From the NCBI RefSeq assembly GCF_030345335.1, contig NZ_JAPVRC010000007.1, positions 124,001 through 188,000 on the forward strand: a DNA stretch of 64,000 bases, read 5' to 3'. Below are positions 35,402 to 45,054 of this stretch, one piece after another (within the stretch, counting starts at the first letter, position 1; each line of letters opens with the position of its first letter). This DNA is from Halobacillus campisalis (GTDB lineage Bacteria > Bacillota > Bacilli > Bacillales > Halobacillaceae). Both the position numbers and the translations under genes were made by a program. The notes under the pieces are model-generated. The model saw only the letters and a list, made by a program, of their open reading frames with translations. It did no database searches and was not told the DNA's origin.

Positions 35402-35599
35402 TTAGGATTTCTCCCCCGGGTCAATACTGATAGAATTCTTACTTAAATATAAAATAAGCGAGAAGATTCGTTCTGAATAATTTTCATATCCATCCTCCTC
35501 GTTAAAAATATCTAAGAATCGTAATGTTATAAAAACAATTACGCCCCTTGAAAGAAACTTCAAACAAAAATAAAAATGAACATCTATGTCAGATAACAA
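35402..35599 (-). CDS. Doubtful small membrane-associated ORF
   Basis: A 65-codon frame from TTG encodes one weak hydrophobic segment (YFCLKFLSRGVIVFITLRFL) and an acidic stretch NEEDGYENYSE. No ribosome site is convincing and no family is recognised. It may be a gene remnant. Confidence 0.22.
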   Translation of the reverse strand: MLSDIDVHFYFCLKFLSRGVIVFITLRFLDIFNEEDGYENYSERIFSLILYLSKNSISIDPGEKS

Positions 35600-35655
35600 C
35601 CCGATTCTTAAAGAACCAACTTCTCAAAAATCAAAAATATCCCAAAAGCACTTCT

Positions 35656-36177
35656 TCAATCAATGTTAGCCTTTAAACAAGTGGGGGTTGAGTTTTTAAT
35701 AACTTCTATCTTGTCTTTATGAATATCAAACGTCTTAAAAAAATTAGCTTTTCCTATATTTTCAAAATATCGGTTCCATTTAAACATTTTTAAAAATATT
35801 CTCAAGGTTGGTATGTAATTTGATTCCTCTAAACGAAGTTTCTGTTTGATAAATCTCTTTGTTATCCGATAGATTCGTGTTGCATAAGGCGGATCTAAAA
35901 AAATGATTAAATCAGCTGTCTGAAAGCAGTCCTTTACCCACTCCTCGTTGTGTACGCCTTCAATGACCCAGCTTTCCGATTTTATTATACGATTTAAGTA
36001 CTCTTCTCTCTCTCGTTCAGTTCTCCTTATATCGCCTGAACTTTGTCTTATCCAAACTACGTTGTCCAGTTCGTAATGAGGCATTCCTAACTTTGAAGAT
36101 AATTCTTTCGCCAAAGTTGTTTTACCGCTTCCCACAGATCCTATAATATGTATTTTTTTCGGATTTAACTTTTTCAA
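35656..36177 (-). CDS. P-loop kinase, DNA topology modulation-like
   Basis: The 173-residue protein starts MKKLNPKKIHIIGSVGSGKT, with Walker A GSVGSGKT, and has YELDNVVWIR and WVIEGVHNEEW typical of FlaR/adenylate kinase-like proteins. The lid contains ATRIYRITKRFIKQ. The family was named for DNA topology modulation but its biochemical role is unsettled. It starts at TTG after TTAGGTGATCTA. Single gene. Confidence 0.75.
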   Translation of the reverse strand: MKKLNPKKIHIIGSVGSGKTTLAKELSSKLGMPHYELDNVVWIRQSSGDIRRTEREREEYLNRIIKSESWVIEGVHNEEWVKDCFQTADLIIFLDPPYATRIYRITKRFIKQKLRLEESNYIPTLRIFLKMFKWNRYFENIGKANFFKTFDIHKDKIEVIKNSTPTCLKANID

Positions 36178-36544
36178 TAGATCACCTAATCCTATAAACT
36201 ATTTAGCATACACATTCTTTCTAAATGTATGATATTCCTGTTATACATTATTTTTTTATCTTTTAGTTCAGTTTGCACTTTATGGTATGGACCAAAATCG
36301 ATGTCCACTTCCACCTGTTTCGTGACTTTTTATTCACAGGGTAGACTTTTAAAGAACTTCAGAAGTGATTTTTAAAGTTATCTTGCATCATTTATAGACT
36401 CACTTTATTTTTATTGCTTCCTATATATAGTATTAAGATAACATAATATCCCAATTTTAAAATGGGATAAAGTCACATATGTTTTATGAAAGATCTTGGA
36501 GAACAATTAGGTTCATGGGACGGTCACTACTTTTAGTACATAAA

Positions 36545-36583
36545 AAAGCTTGCAGGGAAAATGATTGTTTTCCTGCAAGCTTT
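36545..36583 (-). terminator. Intrinsic terminator of cap operon
   Basis: AAAGCTTGCAGG / CCTGCAAGCTTT, a perfect 12-base stem, followed on the minus strand by TTTATG. It lies about 70 bases past the capD stop. Confidence 0.8.
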
Positions 36584-36651
36584 CGCTTTTTTAATATGGT
36601 TGTTAACAAATACAGCTTTCTCCTAACCTGTTATCCTTCCACCATACTCTA

Positions 36652-38301
36652 TCATTCAGACTCCCAGCTGCCTTGTCTTCTAGGGTCGCTGGCGCCGTGG
36701 ATGTTGTCATTTTCGTAGTCGATGACGAGACCTTGGACGCTTCCGAAGTAGGTGGTTCGGTCAGAGTATTTGACGTTTACGTCTGAATCTTCTTCCGGGT
36801 CTTCTAAGAACACGTAATCGCTCTCGACCTGCAGCGTATCTTCATCCAATTCAAGGAATGTCCGTGGTTCCTCTACTGCGGCTTGGATCGGCTCATTGAA
36901 CTTCACCGTTCGGACTAATTGCTGGGCGACGACCGATGTGATTCTCCGGCCTCCTGAGGCCCCAATGCCGATCACGGGGTTATCGTTTTTTGCTAAGATG
37001 GCCGGGGTCGTATAACTGAATGGACGTTTACCAGGCTCAGGTTTGTTTGGTGAGTTTTCGTTGTTGCTGAAATTCTTCAATTGATTGTTTAAGAAAAATC
37101 CTTCGACGTATTCGCCGGATCCGAAAAAGTTACTGAGCGTATTTGTAGCGGACACCATCATGCCGTCTTTATCGACCACGACGAAATGGGTCGTGTTTTC
37201 GTGATCCTCTAAGTCGGCGTCTGAATCTAAGTTCGATCGGTATTCGTCCGACAGATCTGATCCTTTAATATCGGACGTGAGTTCCTTAATATAATCTTCT
37301 GAAAGCATCTCTCTCGTTGGAACGTCGGTAAAGCTTGGGTCTCCGACTTCTTCCAACCGATCTTTGTAGCTGACACGATTAATCATGCCCATCATCATGG
37401 CAAAATCGACCGGCTTATCTTTCGTATCTTCGATCTGCACTTTATCAGCCATTTCTAACGATTGCAGCAGCATAATGCCGCCGGATGGCGGGGGCGGTGC
37501 CAGGACATCGTAGTCGCCGAACTGCCCTTCAATCGGTTCTGACACTTCGACTTTATAGGATTCTAGATCGTCATTTCTGATTTTATTTTCTGAATCTGTA
37601 ATTTCGTTTGCTAGATGGCCTTTATAGAAAGCGTCTGGTCCTTCATCCTTTATGGATCTTAACGTATCAGCGAGCTGCTGCTGCTTTAAGATTTCGCCCG
37701 CTTCAATTGGTTCGCCGTCCGGATACATGTGGTCTAAATCCGGCATGCGGTATTGTGCATCACTTAATCGATTGTGCAGCGTTTCGGAAACCGTTACACC
37801 ATTACTGGCAACATTTATGGAAGGTTCAATGAGCTGTTCCATATCAACGCTTCCAAGGTCATCATGGACGTCATACATGCCCTGTACAAACCCTGGAACT
37901 CCTGTGCCGCTTTCCGGAACATCCTCTGAATCGGGGGCGACTTCACGATAGTCATAAACGACCGGCGACTCATCGCTCCCTTTTTCCGGATGAATCAGCA
38001 TCGTGCCGCCTCCGCCGATGCCGGATCCATAGGGCTCTCCGACACCTAATACAAAGCTTACGGCTATTGCTGCATCAACAGCGTTTCCGCCTTGATCCAA
38101 TACTTTCATGCCTACTTCTGTTGCCATCGTGCTATCCGATGTTACACCATAAGAGCCAACCTCTTCTTCGTCGGGAGTTGCATCGTTCAACTTATAATCA
38201 TCGTCCTCTGTCTTTTGTTCACTCTGCCTGAAATTTAATAAAATCAGGATGAGGATAAATAAGCCGATGATCATAATGTTGAACGTTTTACTTCTACTCA
38301 T
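36652..38301 (-). CDS. capD: Gamma-glutamyltranspeptidase CapD
   Basis: The 549-residue enzyme starts with a basic N-terminus and one membrane anchor (about 7-24), no lipobox, then a gamma-glutamyltransferase domain. GGNAVDAAIAVSF, GEPYGSGIGGGG and the autocleavage site ENTTHFVVVD with catalytic T370 are seen. It should attach or cut poly-gamma-glutamate at the cell surface. High Asp/Glu content suggests salt tolerance. It is the last gene of capB-capC-capE-capD; its ATG lies 5 bases after the small gene. An N-terminal anchor fits a surface enzyme as in Bacillus anthracis, where CapD anchors capsule to peptidoglycan. Confidence 0.9.
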   Translation of the reverse strand: MSRSKTFNIMIIGLFILILILLNFRQSEQKTEDDDYKLNDATPDEEEVGSYGVTSDSTMATEVGMKVLDQGGNAVDAAIAVSFVLGVGEPYGSGIGGGGTMLIHPEKGSDESPVVYDYREVAPDSEDVPESGTGVPGFVQGMYDVHDDLGSVDMEQLIEPSINVASNGVTVSETLHNRLSDAQYRMPDLDHMYPDGEPIEAGEILKQQQLADTLRSIKDEGPDAFYKGHLANEITDSENKIRNDDLESYKVEVSEPIEGQFGDYDVLAPPPPSGGIMLLQSLEMADKVQIEDTKDKPVDFAMMMGMINRVSYKDRLEEVGDPSFTDVPTREMLSEDYIKELTSDIKGSDLSDEYRSNLDSDADLEDHENTTHFVVVDKDGMMVSATNTLSNFFGSGEYVEGFFLNNQLKNFSNNENSPNKPEPGKRPFSYTTPAILAKNDNPVIGIGASGGRRITSVVAQQLVRTVKFNEPIQAAVEEPRTFLELDEDTLQVESDYVFLEDPEEDSDVNVKYSDRTTYFGSVQGLVIDYENDNIHGASDPRRQGSWESE

Positions 38302-38305
38302 TTGT

Positions 38306-38476
38306 TTATACCAAATTGATGACTATAATGGCTGCTGTAACGATTAGTCCCAACGTGGCATCTGCGGTTGTTCTTTTCTTATGGCGTTTGATTGTTTTTA
38401 ATACCCACTGACTGAACGTTAATTTTGATTCTTTCTTGGCTTGTCTCTTTTTTCTGTAATTTATAGTTGCTTCCAT
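38306..38476 (-). CDS. CapE-sized small membrane protein in cap operon
   Basis: The 56-residue product starts MEATINYRKKRQAKK, very basic, with one C-terminal membrane segment (TLGLIVTAAIIVINLV). It lies between capC and capD with GGAGGAGGAATTTAAA as ribosome site, starting 2 bases after... the capC stop overlap region. The position and size are like capE/pgsE but the sequence is not similar enough to claim homology. It occupies the slot where capA is found in other operons. Confidence 0.75.
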   Translation of the reverse strand: MEATINYRKKRQAKKESKLTFSQWVLKTIKRHKKRTTADATLGLIVTAAIIVINLV

Positions 38477-38477
38477 T

Positions 38478-38954
38478 TTAAATTCCTCCTCCGATTAAAC
38501 TTGATAATGTTACGATTCCAAACGTTACCCCGCTAAGCAGCAATGTACTTGCTGTTGTCGGCAGTACGCCTTGTTTTTGAATAGTATTGGCGATCAAACC
38601 AGGGATTATAACTCCAATCGCCATCATGCCGCTGACAATATCAGGCGTAGACATTCCTGGAACCACCATGTCAAAGGTGATTTTGAGGACAATGCCCACG
38701 GTTAACATCGCCGTGAATTTTCTTCGGCCATATAAAATCGTGAATTTCGCAATCCCCTTCATGACAATTAAATAGGTTAAGAAACTTATCATAAAAATAA
38801 CCGCGATGCTCACAGGAAACGTAAACAGCATGGCGATGTACCCTGGTACGACTAATCCAGCCGGCAGGACGCCTGTTTTCTCGGTATAAAATAAACTAAG
38901 AACAATTCCAGCAACTAACGCTAAATAAACATCTCCAGTATCAAATACAAACAT
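38478..38954 (-). CDS. capC: Poly-gamma-glutamate synthesis protein CapC
   Basis: The 158-residue protein is a five-TM membrane protein with the CapC/PgsC marks GDVYLALVAGIVLSLFYTE and GLVVPGYIAM near the N-terminus and GVLPTTASTLLLSG near the C-terminus. It forms the membrane part of the ligase with CapB. ATG is preceded by AGGAATTACTT. It lies 13 bases after capB. Confidence 0.92.
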   Translation of the reverse strand: MFVFDTGDVYLALVAGIVLSLFYTEKTGVLPAGLVVPGYIAMLFTFPVSIAVIFMISFLTYLIVMKGIAKFTILYGRRKFTAMLTVGIVLKITFDMVVPGMSTPDIVSGMMAIGVIIPGLIANTIQKQGVLPTTASTLLLSGVTFGIVTLSSLIGGGI

Positions 38955-38967
38955 AAGTAATTCCTTT

Positions 38968-40161
38968 CTATGCCGTTCCTTTTATTATTTTCTTTTGTTC
39001 TAATCGTTTAACTAACTCTTCAGCTCCGCCGTGAATATTGCCAATTCCGTAAATCGTCTTTCCAGTCAGGAATGGCTGAAGCACGCGGACAATCTCTTCC
39101 GTTTCATAGCCTTCCAGATCCAATAGGTTTCGAACAGGCAGGGCGCCCTTTTTATAGGCATCAACAATCGGCCCTGTCGTCTCTCCCATCAAAATTAACG
39201 TTTCACACGGAAGATCAGGCAGCACTTGCTTCGCAAACTGCTCGGTTCGATCGACGCGGTCCTCCCTGCAATTCATAATAATTACAGGAGCTTCTGTCGG
39301 ATAGCTCAGTTGCTTGACGCGCTCCCAAATGTTCAAGGTTGAAGTAGGGTCATTGGCTGAGAATCCATTGACCAGGTAGCTCGGGTTGTGGCGGTCACCA
39401 ATCGGAAGAATCTGCATCGCTCCCGGATCGGGCCACGCTTCTAACATCCCCTGCTTCGCCGTTTCATGATCGATCCCTAAAATATCCGCAACAGCCAGGG
39501 CTAATGCGGCGTTTTCCGGGAACACCATGTATTCGAATTTTTTCAGAAAGTTTTCAGAAACGAGAGATGTATCACATACGTGAACCTTCGTATTACGCTG
39601 CGCCGCAATTTCTTTAAAATGAGGCACAAACGAGCTTTCGTTGACAATCAAGTCGCCATCATAAGGGATCGCTGCCCCAAATGAATCGGCCACCTCTTCA
39701 AGCGTCGGACCTAATACGTCCATATGATCCTCTAATACGTTCACAATCAGTCCTATATTCGCCTTCAGGAGCTCCTCCTGGAAAATAACCTGATAATCCG
39801 GTTTTACCGCCATGCACTCACTCACGAGCGCATCCGCATCTAACTCCACCGTTTTGTTCAGAACCTTCCGCTGCTCTCCGATATTTGGACCTTCCATCCT
39901 TCGCTGGATCGGCTCCTCCTGCGCATCAAACCAGTACAGCATACGCGCATCCGTGCCTGTCGTTTTACCGACGGTCTTATATCCAGCCTTCTGCAGGACT
40001 CCGGTGATTAATCGCGTCACCGTCGACTTCCCGCGAATACCGTTAACGTTGACCCGCACAGGAATACTTTCTATGTTTCTGTTATTCTTAAACTTTTCTT
40101 TGGCTCCAAGAAAAAAAGCGATCAAACCCAGTAATAAAATAATGCTTAGTTCAACTACCAT
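38968..40161 (-). CDS. capB: Poly-gamma-glutamate synthase CapB
   Basis: The 397-residue amide ligase starts with one membrane segment (VVELSIILLLGLIAFFLG) and then a Mur-ligase-like domain with P-loop NGIRGKSTVTR, NVLEDHMDVLG and ECMAVKPDYQV. It activates glutamate with ATP and extends the poly-gamma-glutamate chain together with CapC. GGAGGTAAAT precedes ATG 40161; the ATG four codons earlier lies inside that ribosome site. First gene of the operon. No capA (pgsA) gene is found next to capC or in this window. Confidence 0.92.
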   Translation of the reverse strand: MVVELSIILLLGLIAFFLGAKEKFKNNRNIESIPVRVNVNGIRGKSTVTRLITGVLQKAGYKTVGKTTGTDARMLYWFDAQEEPIQRRMEGPNIGEQRKVLNKTVELDADALVSECMAVKPDYQVIFQEELLKANIGLIVNVLEDHMDVLGPTLEEVADSFGAAIPYDGDLIVNESSFVPHFKEIAAQRNTKVHVCDTSLVSENFLKKFEYMVFPENAALALAVADILGIDHETAKQGMLEAWPDPGAMQILPIGDRHNPSYLVNGFSANDPTSTLNIWERVKQLSYPTEAPVIIMNCREDRVDRTEQFAKQVLPDLPCETLILMGETTGPIVDAYKKGALPVRNLLDLEGYETEEIVRVLQPFLTGKTIYGIGNIHGGAEELVKRLEQKKIIKGTA

Positions 40162-40784
40162 ATTTACCTCCATGCCATTGTTTAACTTTATTTGGATGAC
40201 AGCCTGTCAAAGTATAAACATTCATTAATCCGCAGACCAATATACTAGAAGATAATTACCCCAGCGTTACACATAAATTAAATTATGTATCATACTTGTT
40301 ACACAAAAAGACGGAATTTTTCGAGGTAAATGCCCCATCCAATTGAACAGGTATGGAGTTCGCTTCCTTTTTTTCCATTTAAATTACATTTATATATGAA
40401 ATGAATCCTAATTTTACAGTTTAATCTACTAAACCTCCCTTTCTTATGGAGGATCACGCCTGCTCCAAAAATCCCCGTAAGTGCAGGAAAATAATTATTA
40501 GATTTTTTGGTGTTTTGAAATAATCAAGGAACATTTTGGCTATGAAACTACTAATTGGAACTACTCTCGTAGGGGTTATGGGTGAAAATGCAGATGAAAT
40601 TCAAAACCCCACGCTCAGTAAATTACTGAGCATGGGGTTACGTACGATTTTATTCAATATAATTGGTGGGTGACCTTATCTTTGAAATTAAATGCAACAA
40701 AATCAAAATAACAAGAAACGAACTTGCACAGCTACCCAGATAGAAAACATATGATAAGTGGATGGGATGGAATGGAGGAAGATC
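40162..40784. other. Gene-free region with hairpin and possible short ORF
   Basis: A 43-codon frame (40542-40673) starts with AAGGAAC ten bases before ATG and contains a hairpin with arms AACCCCACGCTCAGTAA (40605-40621) and TTACTGAGCATGGGGTT (40623-40639), one mismatch. The peptide has no known relative. It could be a transcript end or leader; no stronger reading is possible. The remainder shows no other feature. Confidence 0.35.
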
Positions 40785-41687
40785 ATGTATTCAAATCAAT
40801 ATGGTTTAAATTATTATGATTATTATCGGATGCCTATTGATAATCACCTTATAAATGATATTCAGAAAGCCATTAATGCCGAGTATAGTGCTGTTATTTG
40901 TTATAAGAAATTGGCCAATATGGCACCTACAGAGGACGAAAAGAATAGAATTCTCGAAATACAAAAAGATAAAAAACGTCATCTTAAAGAATTCAACAGA
41001 ATTTATAAACATCTAACGGGAAAAGATGCAGCTTTCCAAATTATCGAAGAATGTCCAGTCAAGTATAAAGCAGGAATTGAATTTGCTTTTAAAGATGAAC
41101 AAGAAGCTGTTGATTTTTATTTAGATATTGCAGATAAAGCGCAAGAGCCCATTATTAAAGAAAGATTCCAACGTGCAGCTGCAGACGAACAAAACCATGC
41201 TGTTTGGTTTTTGTACTTTCTAAATCAACCACAGGTAACACACAACAATCGGCAAGTTAACAATTATGGTGCTGAAGGGGCATTAAGTGTATCCGCATTA
41301 ACATTACCTCAAATGTTGACATATGCTCTTCAAGACGAATATCTGGCTCAAGCAAGATATGATAATATTCTAAGGAATTTAGGATATATTCGTACTTTCG
41401 AACAAATAAAAGAAGCTGAAATGAGGCATATAAATGCTTTATTACCTCTATTTGAACGATATCAGGTACCTTTGCCTGAAGATAACTCACAGTCATTTGT
41501 TACAACTCCAGAAAGCATTAAAGCTGCATATGCTGCTGGCGTTCAGGGGGAAATAGACAATATTGCTATGTACGAAAAGTTCTTATCATTTAATATTCCT
41601 ACTGATATTCAAATCGTTTTTTCTCAACTACGTAGTGCCTCTTTAAATCATCTTTCAGCGTTTGAAAGAGGTCTTGCAAGAATTTAG
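40785..41687 (+). CDS. Ferritin-like (DUF2202-type) protein with two bundles
   Basis: The 300-residue protein has a Tyr-rich N-terminus (YGLNYYDYYRM) and two ferritin-like four-helix bundles: one at about 20-140 with INAEYSAVICYKKL and DEQNHAVWFLYFL, the other at about 165-300 with YALQDEYLAQARYDN and EAEMRHINALLPLFE. Such proteins bind iron or manganese; the role is unknown. Its first bundle is similar to that of the ferritin-cupin protein at 6944-7867. ATGGAGGAAGATC precedes ATG 40785; earlier starts are less likely. Confidence 0.75.
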   Translation: MYSNQYGLNYYDYYRMPIDNHLINDIQKAINAEYSAVICYKKLANMAPTEDEKNRILEIQKDKKRHLKEFNRIYKHLTGKDAAFQIIEECPVKYKAGIEFAFKDEQEAVDFYLDIADKAQEPIIKERFQRAAADEQNHAVWFLYFLNQPQVTHNNRQVNNYGAEGALSVSALTLPQMLTYALQDEYLAQARYDNILRNLGYIRTFEQIKEAEMRHINALLPLFERYQVPLPEDNSQSFVTTPESIKAAYAAGVQGEIDNIAMYEKFLSFNIPTDIQIVFSQLRSASLNHLSAFERGLARI

Positions 41688-41725
41688 CCAATTGTACATT
41701 AACATTTAAAAAGCTTCGTGAGTAC

Positions 41726-41755
41726 AAAAAGCGATAGCTACTGTGCAGCTATCGC
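41726..41755 (-). terminator. Intrinsic terminator of GNAT gene
   Basis: GCGATAGCT / AGCTATCGC, a perfect 9-base stem, followed by TTTTT on the minus strand. It lies 42 bases after the GNAT stop and could also serve the converging ferritin-like gene. Confidence 0.8.
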
Positions 41756-41796
41756 CCCTAATACATAAAGCACTTGAAATCAAAACAATTTGATGA

Positions 41797-42294
41797 TTAC
41801 AAGAGTTTTGCCATGTAGTACTCATCAAGCCATTTACCGTCTATTAAAAGTGAGTGTCTTTTCGTTCCTTCAATTTCAAATCCCATTTTTTTATATAGTG
41901 ATAAACCTGCTTCATTCTTTGTTACTGTTGTCAGTTCCAGCCTATGCATATTGTGATCAGCAGCCCACTCCTCCAACTTTCTAAATAGTTCAGCACCTAT
42001 TCCCTGGCCCCTGTATTCACTTAAAATCCCAATAACTATGTAAGCTGAATGATTATTCCTTTTAGCATTTCCACCAAAAGCTAACAAGTATCCCACAAGT
42101 TCCCCACGGTTTTCAGCAAGAAGTATCGTTGAATTTTCTTTTTCTTGAACACTTCTAATCATGTTAAATTGATTTTCAGGAGTAAGAATTCTTTCTTCTG
42201 GTTCCCAAAGCATATAATATGAACTACCTTCAACTTGTTTAGTTAGAACAGAAAATTCTTTTGCATCTGTTGCTTTTATTTCTCTAACTATCAT
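41797..42294 (-). CDS. GNAT-family acetyltransferase
   Basis: The 165-residue protein has the GNAT acetyl-CoA site YRGQGIGAELFRKLEEWA and C-terminal LYKKMGFEIEGTKRHSLLIDG with the catalytic Tyr-type region. The sequence resembles RimJ/RimL-like or bacterial detoxifying acetyltransferases; the substrate is unknown. AGGAGAGAGGTT precedes the ATG. Single gene. Confidence 0.85.
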   Translation of the reverse strand: MIVREIKATDAKEFSVLTKQVEGSSYYMLWEPEERILTPENQFNMIRSVQEKENSTILLAENRGELVGYLLAFGGNAKRNNHSAYIVIGILSEYRGQGIGAELFRKLEEWAADHNMHRLELTTVTKNEAGLSLYKKMGFEIEGTKRHSLLIDGKWLDEYYMAKLL

Positions 42295-42497
42295 AACCTC
42301 TCTCCTATTTCACTCATAATATTGTAGAAGTATCCCTTCTTCTTTCTGCAAAGTCTTAAGGTGTTTATTTATCCTGGTTCATTAGTGAAAAAGAGATTAC
42401 ACGGGAAGATTTAAGATATCCCTATTTATCCTCGAGTAAATATGTTCTCGACGGAAGATAATAACTCCACACATGAAATGGTATGGAGTTCATTCGT

Positions 42498-42848
42498 TTA
42501 CTCGTGTTTTCTTGCTTCCTTTTCCTCAGAAGTTTGTACGACCGGTTCATCCCACGGATGGTTCGGGTAGATCCCTTCTTCAATTACCTTCCTCAATAGC
42601 GCTTCATCCCTAGGAATAGAAAATTCTATACGAATTGAAGTGACTGTCGTTTTAGCTCCTGCCGCTCCCTCTGTAGGAACTGCCTCACCTGAAGGGACAA
42701 ACTGCTCCATTCCATCTTTGGACTGCCACATGACGTTTCTGTAATTCCCGACTTTTAAGTCATCAATGGACAGAATACCCTGTACTACTGCATCCAAATA
42801 TTCTGGAATGACAAATGTTTTGACGCGGTAAATATCAACCAATTTCAA
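42498..42848 (-). CDS. PII-like/CutA-fold protein (COG3323-type)
   Basis: The 116-residue protein has the COG3323 layout: an N-terminal strand with KTFVIPEYLDAVV, GNYRNVMWQSKDGMEQFVPSGEA, and IEEGIYPNHPWDEPVVQ, which corresponds to the HPYEEPAYD signature. It is related to the inserted domain of YqfO/Nif3. The role is unknown. It starts at TTG after GGGAGGTTATGTGA. Single gene. Confidence 0.75.
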   Translation of the reverse strand: MKLVDIYRVKTFVIPEYLDAVVQGILSIDDLKVGNYRNVMWQSKDGMEQFVPSGEAVPTEGAAGAKTTVTSIRIEFSIPRDEALLRKVIEEGIYPNHPWDEPVVQTSEEKEARKHE

Positions 42849-43393
42849 TCACATAACCTCCCTTTCCTTCATTTAAACACTAGTATAATCCACGACGATG
42901 AAAATTAGTAATTATTTTAAAAGCCTTGTCTCTTTTCCCGACTTAAAGTGTTTCATTGTCATTTACTATTCTTCTCTGCCCTTTAATAACTCCTAACCGT
43001 AAACTATGTTAAAGAATTACCTGCAATAAATCTTCTTCTATGTATGCTTGAGACCAATGATACGGATGGCTTCTTTCAAAGTTAAAGCCTTTAGAGTAGG
43101 CAGGAAAACTAAACAACGTATAAACACTTGGTTGCCGCCTAGTGATCCCATGGTTATTTCATGGTAATTTTCGAGTCTTTCAGAGCTATATAATTTTCTT
43201 AATCAATCAGAGGGACTATAGATTTTTCTGCACCAATGATCAGGTACATAGGTTTACTAACCCCATTGTAAAGTACCACAACCTTGTTCGTTCAGGTCCT
43301 ATGATAATTATCTTATTTTTCTAATAATTAATGAAGGACTGTTCACTTTGTGCTATTATAATAAATGGAAACTATTTCAATTGGAGGTAAAAT
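42849..43393. other. Gene-free region
   Basis: No gene can be supported. TATAAT near 43353 and a G-rich site before 43394 are consistent with a promoter and ribosome site for the next gene. Confidence 0.4.
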
Positions 43394-44758
43394 ATGAATA
43401 AAAAATTTTTAGTGAATTCCACGCTTGCTGGTATCATGACTTTCTCTTTATTTACACCCACGGCTTTTGCTCACGATATGTTAGATGATGTTGGGGTTGA
43501 AAAAGGCGCACATGAAGCGGACCTAAATGAAATCCCTAAAATTGAAGGAGACAAGAGTCTTTCGAATTGGAAAGAAGTTGCAGCGACGCCTCTAAAAGAA
43601 TATGACGGGGTCGAAAATAATACAGCAGACGTTTATTCTCACAAGGGCTATGCTTATTTAGGCACACATACGAAGAACGGCGGAGAAGGCGGAGTTCGAA
43701 TCTTTGATATGAAGGATCCTAAGAACCCTGAAGAAATCGCTAAGTTTGCAGACGACATTCCTGGCACGTGGCAAGAAAAAGTGATTGTTAAATCTGTAAA
43801 CACACCTGAATTCAAGGGAGAATTAGCTGCTGTCAGTGTTCAGCAGTTAAATAGAAATAACCCCGATTCTAAAGGCGGCTTCCTTTTATATGATGTATCT
43901 GACCCACATAACCCCGAAAAACTTGGCTTCTGGGAAATGGACAAGCGTGTTCCAGGAACCCATGAACTATACTTAACGGTACAAAATGGCAAACCATTTG
44001 TACTATCAGCGAACCCTTACGCCGACTACTATACCCATGGGGAGAATAAAGATTTTGCGTTAGTAGACGTCTCGGATCCAAAGCAGCCTGAAACCATTTA
44101 TGAATTTGATCCCCGTACACTCCCGGAAGTATCAGATGACTTTAATGGCTATCACTGGGATTCCCCCGATGGGAAAACAAGACCTGTTTTCAACCATAGC
44201 GCCATGGCCGATACCAATGGGGACACGGCCCTCTTATCCTTCTGGGATTTAGGAACGATCATTCTCGATATTTCTGATCCTTATAACGTAAAATATGAAG
44301 GCCGTACAGATTACGCGCCAGATGTACAAGGCTCTGCTCACTCTGCAGCTCTAGCTAAGGGTGGAAACGTGTTGATTGAGACAAGAGAAGTCTACAACCC
44401 TGTTAAAGAGGGATACGAAGAATCGTACGGATACACTAGAATTTTTGACATTAAGGACCCTGCTAATCCAAAAGAACTAAGTACATTTAAGACGGATTTA
44501 GTTGATAACGTTGAAGATGGCATCACATTTGCCAACACGGTTCACGACCCTAAAGTACATGGCAACACCTTATACCTATCTCACTATGCAGGCGGTCTTA
44601 TTGCAGCCGACATTACAGATCCTGCAAATCCGGTTCAAACGGGACAATACCTTCCTGAAGGAGCTTATTTCTGGGGCGTTGATGTAGATCGAAACTATAT
44701 CCTCGCTTCTGATATGGATAACGGATTAAAGGTCTTACAGAAAAACAACGGCAAATAA
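43394..44758 (+). CDS. Secreted LVIVD-repeat beta-propeller protein
   Basis: The 454-residue protein has a signal peptide (KKFLVNSTLAGIMTFSLF, cleavage around TAFA-HD) and at least six LVIVD repeats: VRIFDMKDPKNPEEIAKF, FLLYDVSDPHNPEKLGFW, FALVDVSDPKQPETIYEF, TIILDISDPYNVKYEGRT, TRIFDIKDPANPKELSTF and LIAADITDPANPVQTGQY. Such repeats are expected to form a beta-propeller. The protein is probably extracellular; ligand unknown. GGAGGTAAAAT precedes the ATG and a strong terminator follows. Confidence 0.85.
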   Translation: MNKKFLVNSTLAGIMTFSLFTPTAFAHDMLDDVGVEKGAHEADLNEIPKIEGDKSLSNWKEVAATPLKEYDGVENNTADVYSHKGYAYLGTHTKNGGEGGVRIFDMKDPKNPEEIAKFADDIPGTWQEKVIVKSVNTPEFKGELAAVSVQQLNRNNPDSKGGFLLYDVSDPHNPEKLGFWEMDKRVPGTHELYLTVQNGKPFVLSANPYADYYTHGENKDFALVDVSDPKQPETIYEFDPRTLPEVSDDFNGYHWDSPDGKTRPVFNHSAMADTNGDTALLSFWDLGTIILDISDPYNVKYEGRTDYAPDVQGSAHSAALAKGGNVLIETREVYNPVKEGYEESYGYTRIFDIKDPANPKELSTFKTDLVDNVEDGITFANTVHDPKVHGNTLYLSHYAGGLIAADITDPANPVQTGQYLPEGAYFWGVDVDRNYILASDMDNGLKVLQKNNGK

Positions 44759-44784
44759 ACAAAAATTGCTTAGGCAAGGCAGTT

Positions 44785-44817
44785 CTCAGGCCGTAGAGAC
44801 TTTCTCTACGGCCTGAG
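44785..44817 (+). terminator. Intrinsic terminator
   Basis: CTCAGGCCGTAGAGA / TCTCTACGGCCTGAG, a perfect 15-base stem with a 3-base loop, then CTGTTTTCC. Confidence 0.8.
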
Positions 44818-45054
44818 CTGTTTTCCCAACTTAAATGATAATTGGAGTTGTCGTTGTGATGACAACTCCTTATTCTGTTCTTGCCCCTTTAGCAGAAGAC
44901 TAAAAATAGAGATAGTTAGAGTGGCTTTAATTTCACTGGAAATACAATTAACAATAAGGACGATATACATAACCAAGAAAAATGTTTCATATTCATCCCC
45001 TCTCAATATTACCTATTCTGCTCGTAAAAATGACCATCTTTATTGAACAAATGC

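Noticed and set aside
44806-45006. 66-codon minus-strand frame after the LVIVD gene
   Set aside because: It ends inside a strong terminator stem, starts at TTG and has no recognised relative; a second frame starting at an ATG nearby is only 24 codons.
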